A stretch of DNA of 7,194 bases from Roseburia sp. (GCA_017621905.1 JAGASC010000339.1:1-7194), one strand, 5' to 3'; counted from the stretch's first letter, positions 1 through 5,874 are shown. Numbers and translations: made by a program. The notes: generated by a model not told the origin, from the letters alone.

Positions 1-2
1 AC

Positions 3-278
3 GACAACAAGTGGGCAGGCATGCTTTAAGACGGTAAGGAGGCGTGCCTCTCGAAGGAATACACAATGCACATCGTTGACCGTGTGGGCGGCGGCGATTC
101 TTTCGGCGGCGGATTGATTTATGCCTGCTTAAATGACTATGACCCACAGGCAACCATTGAGTTCGCAGTAGCAGCAAGCTGTTTGAAACACTCCATTGAA
201 GGTGACTTCAATATGGTAAGCGTGGATGAAGTAAAGAAATTAGCTGGCGGCGATGCTTCCGGACGTGTACAGAGATAA
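3..278 (+). pseudogene. kdgK: 3' end of 2-keto-3-deoxygluconate kinase (PfkB family), interrupted by an in-frame stop
   Basis: The gene enters from the left edge. Reading from base 3 gives DNKWAGML, then TAA at 27-29, then DGKEACLSKEYT running without a frame change into MHIVDRVGGGDSFGGG and on to the stop at 276-278. The GGGD motif (catalytic Asp codon 96-98) is the PfkB C-terminal signature that carries the anion hole and catalytic base. The segment closely resembles clostridial KDG kinases, which phosphorylate 2-keto-3-deoxygluconate in the cytoplasm on the way to pyruvate and glyceraldehyde-3-phosphate. In those proteins, as I recall them, the residue at the stop is Tyr, so one base change (TAT or TAC to TAA) explains it. 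Either the gene is broken or there is a sequencing error. Restart at ATG 66, which has an AAGGA seven bases upstream, would give only 70 residues, too few for a kinase. The family call is firm; true pseudogene status is uncertain. Confidence 0.75.
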
Positions 279-309
279 TTCCCTTTACCTTCTAATATAA
301 CATGATACA

Positions 310-441
310 TCTCCTGTTCGCTCTGCGGGCAGGAGAACCCGGTGTGTCATCACACCAGGCACAACGATTTACCCATTTCAGTTGTGCCAAAAAGGGTGCC
401 TTAAATTGTATGTTTTATGCATACGATATTAAGGCACCCTT
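310..441 (+). other. Array of four adjacent stem-loops downstream of kdgK; possible structured RNA
   Basis: Four hairpins follow one another with only 1-4 unpaired bases between them. P1 is 310-336, with outer arms CTCCTG and CAGGAG, inner CGC/GCG, and two T-G pairs between. P2 is 341-356, GGTGTG/CACACC with loop TCAT. P3 is 358-365 with 381-388, GGCACAAC/GTTGTGCC. P4 is 392-404 with 429-441, a perfect 13-bp stem, continued inward by 405-412 with 420-427. The non-Watson-Crick pairs in P1 (317-329, 318-328) and P4 (407-425) are G-U in a plus-strand RNA but A-C in a minus-strand RNA. This favours folding of the kdgK-side transcript. The region may be a kdgK 3' UTR, a separate small RNA, or simply a palindrome-rich spacer. 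I do not recognise a known RNA family. Confidence 0.45.
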
Positions 442-445
442 ATTT

Positions 446-486
446 AATACAATAGAAAACTCGCAGAGCGTTTTTTCTATTGTATT
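446..486. terminator. Bidirectional intrinsic terminator between kdgK and the convergent E2-like gene
   Basis: AATACAATAGAAAA (446-459) pairs perfectly with TTTTCTATTGTATT (473-486), and a CGC/GCG pair lies inside at 462-464 and 468-470. A run of six T on the plus strand (471-476) and four T on the minus strand sit inside the arms, the usual form of a two-way terminator. The minus-strand gene's stop codon (485-487) overlaps the outer end of the stem. Confidence 0.7.
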
Positions 487-1342
487 ATAGTACATCCTCG
501 ACTTTCGCAGCCAGTGGTTCTTCTAAACAGGCCGGATTGGCTAAAAATTTTTTCAACTGTCTTAAGGAAAGCGCAAAATACAATCCATCACAGAAACGCT
601 CGTCACAAACCAGGCTAAATCCCATATTTTTCTGAGCGGCAATTTCATCTCCTTTTAGGATGGGGCCGGTTTTTTCTTTTCCCATGGCAATGAAAAGACC
701 GGTGGTGCCGAATTCGTAGACATGATGATAAATATGGTTAATTCCCAGTGATTTCAGGTTTGTCAAAAAGAAGGATGTGTGGAACGGACTCGCTTCTAAC
801 ACTGCTTTGGGAAGCATGTTGTGACGATCCATAAACATAAGCGTATTGACAACGAAGCTGATCAGTGGAGAGGGAATACTCATAATCAGCCCGGCCAGCT
901 TATCCGTGGCATTGGATTCTGTCTTTTTGGTGGTTTCTTTCTGGATTGCCGCATTGACCTTGTCGCAGATTTCGTAAATCGATTCCGTTCCCTCAAAACA
1001 CAGTTTAATTGTAGTGCCTGTGCTGCCATCCAGCAGCGTCTGATGCACAACAAAAGATACCCAGATTTTTGGCCTAGTATAAATTCTGTGGTTCATGACA
1101 AAACGGTTCAGTTGGGGGCGCAGAGCGATTAAGCGGACAATGGCGGCGATCAGGATGTGCATATAGGTGATTTTCAGGCCTTCTGCCGCCTTCTCTTTGA
1201 TATAAGCATCTAAAGATTCGCATGGTATCAGGTCCTCGAACATATTCATGGAGTCGGTCCTTGTCTTCATGATATAAGGTATGATCCTCTGAAAAGGATC
1301 GATATTGTGAACACGGCGTCCATCGTAGCGTTTTTGAAACAT
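485..1342 (-). CDS. Stand-alone 2-oxoacid dehydrogenase E2 / chloramphenicol acetyltransferase-fold protein, catalytic His replaced
   Basis: 285 residues with no lipoyl or subunit-binding domain, so this is only the acyltransferase-type fold. The N-terminal part (DIDPF-type, residues 14-17; LRPQLNRFV, 74-82; IYTR, 87-90) and the C-terminal SLVCDERFCDG (243-253) match the group annotated as E2 catalytic-domain-like in Clostridia. In true E2 and CAT enzymes the last motif is HxxxDG, with His as the general base. Here the His position is Glu248, while Asp252 and Gly253 remain. Acyl-CoA-dependent transfer by the classical mechanism is therefore doubtful, and substrate and partners are unknown. 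A hydrophobic stretch (about 149-171) is probably core, not a membrane segment. AGGAGA lies four bases before the ATG (1347-1352). It is a single gene with its own promoter, divergent from the CarD gene and convergent with kdgK. It is unlikely to be a chloramphenicol resistance gene. Confidence 0.85.
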   Translation of the reverse strand: MFQKRYDGRRVHNIDPFQRIIPYIMKTRTDSMNMFEDLIPCESLDAYIKEKAAEGLKITYMHILIAAIVRLIALRPQLNRFVMNHRIYTRPKIWVSFVVHQTLLDGSTGTTIKLCFEGTESIYEICDKVNAAIQKETTKKTESNATDKLAGLIMSIPSPLISFVVNTLMFMDRHNMLPKAVLEASPFHTSFFLTNLKSLGINHIYHHVYEFGTTGLFIAMGKEKTGPILKGDEIAAQKNMGFSLVCDERFCDGLYFALSLRQLKKFLANPACLEEPLAAKVEDVL

Positions 1343-1452
1343 GGTATCTCCTATCCTGCCAGCAAAAAAACGGGTTCCATGATAGTATCCAATGAATGAG
1401 CTGACAATAAAAAAAATATAAAAAATATTAAAAAAGTGTAAAATTCTTATTC

Positions 1453-1481
1453 ATTATACAAAAAATATGCAAATTAGACAA
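1453..1481 (-). promoter_or_regulatory. Sigma-A-type promoter for the E2-like gene
   Basis: On the minus strand, a perfect -10 TATAAT (1453-1458) lies 17 bases from a weak -35 TTGTCT (1476-1481). The predicted transcript starts near 1446, giving a leader of about 100 bases that is very A/T-rich. Confidence 0.55.
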
Positions 1482-1629
1482 GGCAAATTTGTTTAGGAAA
1501 AGTTTTTCGTCAAAACGCCGAAAAAATGTAGCAGTCCGGTCTGCTGAAGGGTTAGAAAAAAATATACAATACACATAAAGCAGGTTTTTTTGCAATTCTC
1601 ACAAAATTGCGTTCAGAAACAAGAATTTA

Positions 1630-1659
1630 CTGACATTTTACAAAACGACGTGTTATAAT
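1630..1659 (+). promoter_or_regulatory. Extended -10 promoter for the CarD gene
   Basis: CTGACA (1630-1635), an 18-base spacer, and TATAAT (1654-1659) preceded by TGT (1651-1653), so the extended -10 TGn motif is present. Transcription should start near 1666, about 55 bases before the ATG. Confidence 0.7.
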
Positions 1660-1721
1660 AATATTAGGTTTTTAGCGCCCTACGCTGGCGAATCGTCTAT
1701 GTGAAAGGAGAAACGAGAAGA

Positions 1722-2225
1722 ATGTTTGAAGTAGGAGAGTATATTGTTTATGGCAGCAAAGGCGTGTGTCAGATAGAAGGCATTACACATCTTGACATAT
1801 CGGGGGCAGATAAGGAACGGCTTTATTATGTCCTCGCTCCACTGGGAGATTCTAACGGCAAGATTTATGCGCCCGCAGATAACCAGAAGATTGCAATGCG
1901 CAGGGTAATTACGAAGGCAGAAGCAGACAAGCTGATTCAGGAACTTCCGGAGATTGAAATGCTCTGGGTACAGGATGAGAGGCAACGGGAGAATAAATAC
2001 AAAGAGGCACTTCGCACCTGTGATTACCGTGCGTGGGTCAGTATTGTAAAAACACTGCATACTCGTATGGAGGAGCGCACCGCCCAGGGTAAGAAGATAA
2101 CGGCTCTTGATGAAAAATATATGAGAATGGCGGAAAATGAGCTTTACAGCGAGTTATCCCTGACGCTTGGAATACCGAAGAATGAGATGGAAGGCTATAT
2201 CAGAATGCAATTGAAGGATGCATAG
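1722..2225 (+). CDS. CarD/CdnL-family RNA polymerase-binding transcription regulator
   Basis: 167 residues from ATG 1722. The N-terminus, MFEVGEYIVYGSKGVCQIEGI followed by a Tyr-rich strand and a YAPADN-type turn, is the Tudor-like RNA polymerase interaction domain (about 1-63) that CarD/CdnL proteins use to bind the beta subunit. The helical C-terminal half carries Trp82 in an LWVQDERQREN context, matching the conserved Trp that contacts the upstream edge of the -10 bubble in mycobacterial CarD. Members of this family stabilise the open promoter complex and so affect transcription widely; the targets here cannot be read from the sequence. The length is normal for the family. A GTG at 1701 is in frame, but starting there would place the AAAGGAG ribosome binding site (1704-1710) inside the gene and add residues before the usual family start. 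The SD-to-ATG distance of 11 bases is somewhat long. It is a single gene with its own extended -10 promoter. Confidence 0.92.
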   Translation: MFEVGEYIVYGSKGVCQIEGITHLDISGADKERLYYVLAPLGDSNGKIYAPADNQKIAMRRVITKAEADKLIQELPEIEMLWVQDERQRENKYKEALRTCDYRAWVSIVKTLHTRMEERTAQGKKITALDEKYMRMAENELYSELSLTLGIPKNEMEGYIRMQLKDA

Positions 2226-2309
2226 AGAGTACGACCGGCTGCCGGGTGATCTGAGCGCTATATGATATCTTAGGAGAAAGACAGAAAGCAGTTTTTTCAT
2301 ATAATTTCC

Positions 2310-2368
2310 GTAAACAAAAAGAGTGTTCTCAAGTCATAAAATGACAGGAGGACATCCTTTTTGTTTAC
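2310..2368. terminator. Large convergent hairpin terminator between the CarD and DUF4317 genes
   Basis: GTAAACAAAAAG (2310-2321) pairs perfectly with CTTTTTGTTTAC (2357-2368). The inside continues as an imperfect stem (about 2323-2330 with 2348-2355) capped by GTCAT/ATGAC with an AAA loop (2333-2345). T runs lie within the 3' arm in both directions. It sits between two genes that point at each other, as expected for a two-way terminator. The rest of 2226-2404 shows nothing else that I can support. Confidence 0.75.
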
Positions 2369-2404
2369 CTTTAAAATGGAGATAGGCTGTTATGTAGAGA
2401 TGAA

Positions 2405-3667
2405 CTACACCGTTGTATTCACACCATTTACAGCTGCATGCTCGTCCTCATCCATTGGAATAACGAGACATTTCTTGCCGTCTATAATCTGAGAGTGAAT
2501 CTGGCCCACTTTCTCCGGTTTTACGCGCAGGATGACATCGTAGGTCTTCACTGCGGGAATATCGTCATCCCCTTCTTCAGTATCGGACACCGGAAGGGTG
2601 CGTGTTTCTTCCAGCTGCTGTTTTAAATTTTCTACCTGATGTATCAAATCCAATTTCTCTTTTCGTTTTCCGTGTGCTTCCACCAGCTTTGGATCTACCA
2701 GATGTTCCGCCTCCGGCAGCTCTTCACCGAAGACATCCTCATAGCTTTTTTGAATTACTACGGCCTGTTCCTCGGAAACACCGCTTTCTGTCAGTACATC
2801 TGCGATTGCCGCGGTGGTCAGAATAACGGGTTCCGGTTCCGCAGTCTCATCCTCTACCACCGGAATCATATCATGGATATTTCCCTGAATGTTTAAAAAC
2901 AGAGATTCGCTTTCTTCATCATCCTCGCCGATTACTTCTTTGACGATGGTCTGGAAGGTTAATTTTTTCTCAGTAGCGGTCAGCTTGCAATTGCAGCCCA
3001 GACCGGATTCTACAAATTCCGAGTGTGGGGTTTTTGTGTCACGGGTGTAAAACATGACGGAATGGATGTCGGTACTCCGGTCTGTAAAAGCCGGAAATAC
3101 GAATCCGGTGTCCGGCACGCCAACCACCCAGTCCCGTACCCGCGGTCCAATGCGGTTTTCATCCTCGCGGTAACCCAGTCCCGGTTTGGTCAGAGTTACG
3201 GGGCAGATGGCGCAGAGCAGATATTCGTATACTTCCTCCGACTCATCTAATTTATTATTGTCAGAGGTCTTCGTCATGACGTCGTAGGCATCGTGGAATA
3301 CGAGAATCAGGTAATTTCCCACATAACTGTAGCTGTCGATGACCAGATCATAAAAGGCATCCATCAGCTCATCACTTTTTAAAGCGCTTTCCCGCAGACC
3401 CATGAGAAATTGCTGCCTGCCGCCGGGAGCCTCCTCCGCGGTGGGAAATTCCAGTTCCAGAATATTGTTCCCGATGGTGCCGGACATGACTTTCTTTGCA
3501 ATTTCCAGGTACTTGTAAAACTCCTCGTCCTCCAGATTTAAAAAGGTTTCGCCGAATGTGGTCACTTTATTGTGGTCGGCATCCACATAACAGCCACACA
3601 GCCGGGTAAAAGTGCAGGCATCCTTTTTGAAACGTCGTTTTAATTCAAGTATATCTTTCTTATTCAT
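2405..3667 (-). CDS. DUF4317 family protein, function unknown
   Basis: 420 residues, the usual size for this Clostridia family of unknown role. Recognisable blocks are MNKKDILELKRRF at the start, CTFTRLCGCYVD (18-29), SGTIGNNILELEFP (62-75), YSYVGNYLILVFHDAYD (113-129), VYEYLLCAICPVTLTKPGL (146-164), the arginine/tryptophan segment RVRDWVVGVP (176-185) and FPAFTDRSTDIHSVMFYT (191-208). A pair of cysteines (C225, C227) follows; with C18, C24 and C26 these could bind metal, though that is only a guess. Residues 245-280 are acidic. A short coiled coil is likely at 333-355 (KRKEKLDLIHQVENLKQQLEET), and a compact C-terminal segment begins near 374. There is no signal peptide or membrane segment, so it is probably cytoplasmic. 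The start ATG follows an AGGAAG (3675-3680). It is a single gene with a structured leader that may control its expression. I know of no established function. Confidence 0.92.
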   Translation of the reverse strand: MNKKDILELKRRFKKDACTFTRLCGCYVDADHNKVTTFGETFLNLEDEEFYKYLEIAKKVMSGTIGNNILELEFPTAEEAPGGRQQFLMGLRESALKSDELMDAFYDLVIDSYSYVGNYLILVFHDAYDVMTKTSDNNKLDESEEVYEYLLCAICPVTLTKPGLGYREDENRIGPRVRDWVVGVPDTGFVFPAFTDRSTDIHSVMFYTRDTKTPHSEFVESGLGCNCKLTATEKKLTFQTIVKEVIGEDDEESESLFLNIQGNIHDMIPVVEDETAEPEPVILTTAAIADVLTESGVSEEQAVVIQKSYEDVFGEELPEAEHLVDPKLVEAHGKRKEKLDLIHQVENLKQQLEETRTLPVSDTEEGDDDIPAVKTYDVILRVKPEKVGQIHSQIIDGKKCLVIPMDEDEHAAVNGVNTTV

Positions 3668-3728
3668 ATGTAATCTTCCTTTCCCCCATATCTCTTTCTA
3701 TCCGCCGACTCCGTAAAAACGTGCAGGC

Positions 3729-3766
3729 AAAAAATATTACAGGAACCGCCCTGCGAACCCTGTAAT
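3729..3766 (-). terminator. Intrinsic terminator inside the DUF4317 leader
   Basis: On the minus strand ATTACAGG (3759-3766) pairs with CCTGTAAT (3736-3743). GTT opposite GTT and a CGC/GCG cap with loop AGG (3744-3758) extend the stem, and A followed by six T comes straight after (3729-3735). It ends about 60 bases before the DUF4317 start codon and faces the same way. It would therefore stop transcription before the gene unless bypassed. Confidence 0.6.
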
Positions 3767-3822
3767 CGAATTACGGCGCAAAAGCTGCGCCTTTTATCGG
3801 AAACAAAGACGGCTTCCGATAA
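3729..3822 (-). promoter_or_regulatory. Structured leader of the DUF4317 gene with possible attenuator
   Basis: Read on the minus strand, the leader starts almost at the predicted transcript start and has three elements in a row. The first is TTATCGGAA/TTCCGATAA (3814-3822 and 3794-3802). The second is GGCGCA/TGCGCC (3786-3791 and 3775-3780). The third is a terminator hairpin (listed separately). GTAAT at 3770-3774 can pair with ATTAC at 3762-3766, which is also the 5' arm of the terminator, so the two pairings exclude each other. That is the logic of an attenuator, although the competing helix is only 5 bp. The alternative is a small RNA of roughly 90 bases ending at the T run. I see no match to a known riboswitch class. 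Confidence 0.5.
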
Positions 3823-3827
3823 TTTAT

Positions 3828-3856
3828 ATTATAGCCGTATTTTCAGGTTGACGCAA
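3828..3856 (-). promoter_or_regulatory. Promoter for the DUF4317 leader
   Basis: On the minus strand TATAAT (3828-3833) lies exactly 17 bases from TTGCGT (3851-3856), a weak -35. The start would fall near 3821, at the first base of the first leader hairpin, which supports the call. Confidence 0.5.
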
Positions 3857-3894
3857 GCAGGAGTTTTTTGTCAGCAGAATTTGGCGGGTTTTTT

Positions 3895-3927
3895 GAAGAA
3901 TTTTTAGAGAATTTTTGGAGAATTTTT
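3895..3927 (+). repeat. Three tandem 11-bp direct repeats upstream of the serpin gene
   Basis: Units GAAGAATTTTT (3895-3905), AGAGAATTTTT (3906-3916) and GGAGAATTTTT (3917-3927) share the pattern xxxGAATTTTT (GAATTTTT in all three). The 11-base period places each A/T tract on the same face of the helix, so the DNA is likely curved or could be bound by a tandem-repeat regulator. A TTGCAA (3926-3931) overlaps the end of the third unit and could be a -35, but I find no good -10 at 16-18 bases, so the serpin promoter is not assigned. Confidence 0.6.
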
Positions 3928-3944
3928 GCAACTATCTTCTAAAG

Positions 3945-3992
3945 TCTGCGTCATACCCTGTGAAGAGATATTTTTCATAGGATAAACGCAGA
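3945..3992 (+). promoter_or_regulatory. Long stem-loop upstream of the serpin start
   Basis: TCTGCGT (3945-3951) pairs with ACGCAGA (3986-3992). After an internal loop, CCTGTGAA (3957-3964) pairs with TTCATAGG (3974-3981) through one G-T pair. No T run follows, so it is not a terminator. It ends 55 bases before the serpin ATG and may be a leader element or an operator. Directly after it lies the small palindrome ACAAAATTTGT (3994-4004). Confidence 0.4.
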
Positions 3993-4047
3993 AACAAAAT
4001 TTGTAGCGTTAGGTTTGCACAAAAACATTCAGGTAAGGAGGAATTTT

Positions 4048-5469
4048 ATGAGAACGAATCGTAGGATGAAAAAGGTAATAAGCAATATGGCAGCAGGCAG
4101 TGTGGCAGTATGTATGGCAATCGGTGTCAGCGCTTGCGGGATTGGAGACGGTATGTCCGCTTACACAAAGGATTTGACAAAGCAATACCGGCTGGAGAAT
4201 TATAAAGAAGATGATGAGCAGCCTGCATCGAAGGATGCTGAGCAGCAGGCTGGCACACAGGGGACAGGAGAGCAGGCTGGTTCGCAGGATGCAGGGCAGC
4301 AGTCTGTTTCACAGGATGCAAAGCAGCAGACCATATCAGAGGAATTTGCCGGAGCCTACACTGATTTCGCCCTGAATTTGTTGAAACAAAGTCTGGGGGC
4401 GCAAAGTGAAGCAAAAAACACCATGGTATCCCCGCTGTCCGTTATGATGGCACTGGAAATGACGCGGAAAGGGGCAGACGGAGAAACACTTTCTCAGATG
4501 GAAGCCACCCTTTATCCGGGCATTGCAGTGGAAGAGGGAAGGAAGGGATTGCTTGCATTTTCCGGGAATCTGCCGGATGCTGAAAAAGCGCACCTGTCTC
4601 TGGCAAATTCCATATGGTTTCACACCGCCAGTGAAAACTTTACCGTGGATGAGGATTTCCTGAAAACCTGCGCCGAAGACTATGATGCCCAGATTTATGG
4701 TGCACCTTTTGATGAAAGTACATTAAAAGATATCAATCGTTGGGTGGAAAGGGAGACAGATGGCATGGTAAAGGATATTCTGGACAAAATTCCAGAGGAA
4801 GCCATCATGTATCTGGTCAATGCCGTGGCCTTTGAGGCGGAGTGGGCCGATGTCTACGAGGAACACCAGGTGCGGGATGCTGATTTTTACTGTGAGGATG
4901 GCAGCATCACGGAGGTTTCCATGATGTACGGAGAGGAGCACCGCTATTTAAAGGATGCATATGCTGACGGATTTCTAAAATCCTATGCTGCCGGATACGA
5001 CTTTGTGGCTTTGCTGCCGGAGGAGGGCATGTCATTATCGGAGTATGTAAATCAGCTGGATGGCACAACATTTTTGCAGACAATCCGAGAGGCGGAAGGA
5101 ACAGCGGTGGAGACAGGATTGCCGAAATTTGAGTCTGAGACTTCGCTGGAACTGTCGGAGGTACTGTCCGAAATGGGCATGCCACGGGCATTTTCTGATA
5201 CTATGGCAGAATTCCCTAAAATGGGAACTGTCAGGGAAGGATATAACATATTCATTAACCGTGTCCTTCACAAAACTTATATCAATGTGGACGAACTGGG
5301 AACAAAAGCCGGTGCTGCCACGGTGGTGGAGATGGTGGCTGAGAGTGCCATGGAGAGCGTGGAGGAGCCCAAGCGGGTAATACTGAATCGTCCGTTCCTT
5401 TACGCTATTGTGGAAAAGGAAAGTGGGCTGCCCGTTTTCATTGGAGCCTACTTTGATAAGTATATGTAA
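4048..5469 (+). CDS. Secreted lipoprotein serpin (serine protease inhibitor)
   Basis: 473 residues from ATG 4048, which has a near-perfect TAAGGAGG six bases upstream (4034-4041); the in-frame TTG at 4015 would put this site inside the gene. The N-terminus is basic, then hydrophobic, ending in the lipobox VSAC with Cys30 as the lipid-modified residue, so the protein should sit on the outer face of the membrane. Residues 31-95 are a hydrophilic linker with four 9-residue repeats. The serpin fold covers about 97-473, including NAVAFEAEW and the PROSITE-type serpin signature VILNRPFLYAI (444-454). The hinge ELGTKAGAAT (416-425) has the small residues expected of inhibitory members, which trap serine proteases by inserting the cut loop into sheet A. 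By the usual spacing P1-P1' would be Glu432-Ser433; nearby Val430, Ala431 and Met435 are alternatives that suit elastase-like enzymes. Gut bacterial serpins such as siropins inhibit proteases met in the intestine; the target here is inferred. Single gene. Confidence 0.95.
   Translation: MRTNRRMKKVISNMAAGSVAVCMAIGVSACGIGDGMSAYTKDLTKQYRLENYKEDDEQPASKDAEQQAGTQGTGEQAGSQDAGQQSVSQDAKQQTISEEFAGAYTDFALNLLKQSLGAQSEAKNTMVSPLSVMMALEMTRKGADGETLSQMEATLYPGIAVEEGRKGLLAFSGNLPDAEKAHLSLANSIWFHTASENFTVDEDFLKTCAEDYDAQIYGAPFDESTLKDINRWVERETDGMVKDILDKIPEEAIMYLVNAVAFEAEWADVYEEHQVRDADFYCEDGSITEVSMMYGEEHRYLKDAYADGFLKSYAAGYDFVALLPEEGMSLSEYVNQLDGTTFLQTIREAEGTAVETGLPKFESETSLELSEVLSEMGMPRAFSDTMAEFPKMGTVREGYNIFINRVLHKTYINVDELGTKAGAATVVEMVAESAMESVEEPKRVILNRPFLYAIVEKESGLPVFIGAYFDKYM
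4222..4329 (+). repeat. Four in-frame 27-bp tandem repeats in the serpin linker
   Basis: Units at 4222-4248, 4249-4275, 4276-4302 and 4303-4329 encode PASKDAEQQ, AGTQGTGEQ, AGSQDAGQQ and SVSQDAKQQ. All end in Gln and have exactly the same length, but codons have drifted. They look like an old minisatellite that sets the length of the flexible spacer between the lipid anchor and the serpin domain (residues 59-94). Confidence 0.8.
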
Positions 5470-5787
5470 AGCCTGTTACCGCATGTAAAGTGTTGCGTGT
5501 AAATATATTACGTCATTTAAAATGTAAAAGATACAAAAATACCGCCGAGTCGCAGAAATTTTTGTGAATGGATGTTTATAGCGTTTATTGAGTTCCCAAC
5601 AGAAGGCAAGGTGTTCGTAATTGGAGTTGAAGTTTTTACAAGTGCCGGGCCGGAGATATTATATGGAATTTTTATTAGTCGGACAAAGGACAGGAGATTT
5701 GGACATATAGAATAAAACATTGTCTGGAATGTCCAACAAAGATGCAAAAAGTGAGGATAAAGTAGGAAATCCATGATAAATAGCCTG

Positions 5788-5828
5788 TTTTTGCATAGGA
5801 AATGAAAAACATTTTCCATATGCAAAAA
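5788..5828. repeat. Inverted repeat TTTTTGCATA / TATGCAAAAA
   Basis: TTTTTGCATA (5788-5797) pairs with TATGCAAAAA (5819-5828). The inner arms GGAAATG (5798-5804) and CATTTTCC (5810-5817) extend the stem with single-base bulges, around an AAAAA loop. The T run is on the 5' arm on both strands, so it does not look like a terminator. It lies inside the palindrome cluster. Confidence 0.5.
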
Positions 5829-5836
5829 AAATAGTC

Positions 5837-5874
5837 TTCTATGTCCAAAATTTGGGGGAATTTTGGATATAGAA
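5837..5874. terminator. Hairpin, possible shared terminator of the serpin and nuclease-like genes
   Basis: A 16-bp stem (5837-5852 with 5859-5874), including one G-T pair, with loop TGGGGG. On the plus strand AATTTTATTT follows; on the minus strand a run of eight T comes about ten bases after the stem. Its arms are copies of the TTTGGACATAT repeat, so a terminator role may be secondary to the repeat's origin. It lies some 370 bases after the serpin stop and 250 after the nuclease-like stop. Confidence 0.4.

Larger units (their letters stand above)
1343..1721. other. Divergent intergenic region between the E2-like and CarD genes
   Basis: A strongly A/T-rich spacer holding one promoter facing each way (listed separately). 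Two small dyads lie between them: TTTTTCG/CGAAAAA (1503-1509 and 1519-1525) and AGCAG/CTGCT (1530-1534 and 1541-1545). Read on the minus strand, the second is followed by ACATTTTTTC, so it could act as a weak terminator that blocks transcription coming from the CarD side. A short hairpin (CGCC 1676-1679 with GGCG 1687-1690) lies in the CarD leader. I see no convincing gene. Confidence 0.6.

Noticed and set aside
302..490. 62-codon plus-strand ORF after kdgK
   Set aside because: Consists almost entirely of the hairpin array and has no ribosome binding site.
821..1132. Plus-strand ORF inside the E2-like gene
   Set aside because: Lies wholly antisense to a clearly coding frame, with no start signals of its own.
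485..1342. Chloramphenicol resistance enzyme
   Set aside because: The catalytic His is absent and the similarity is to the general clostridial E2-like group, so a resistance call is not supported.
1701..1721. GTG at 1701 as the CarD start
   Set aside because: It would bury the AAAGGAG inside the gene and add KGETRR ahead of the usual MF-VGE start; ATG 1722 fits both family and signal.
2602..3250. Plus-strand ORFs opposite the DUF4317 gene
   Set aside because: Antisense shadows of a well-supported coding sequence.
3729..3822. Known riboswitch class (c-di-GMP, fluoride, preQ1, T-box and others)
   Set aside because: None of the signature sequences I know for these classes is present in the leader.
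4015..4047. TTG at 4015 as the serpin start
   Set aside because: The TAAGGAGG at 4034-4041 lies six bases before ATG 4048, and the lipoprotein signal begins there.
4127..5271. Several antisense ORFs within the serpin gene
   Set aside because: They mirror the serpin's codons and lack initiation signals.
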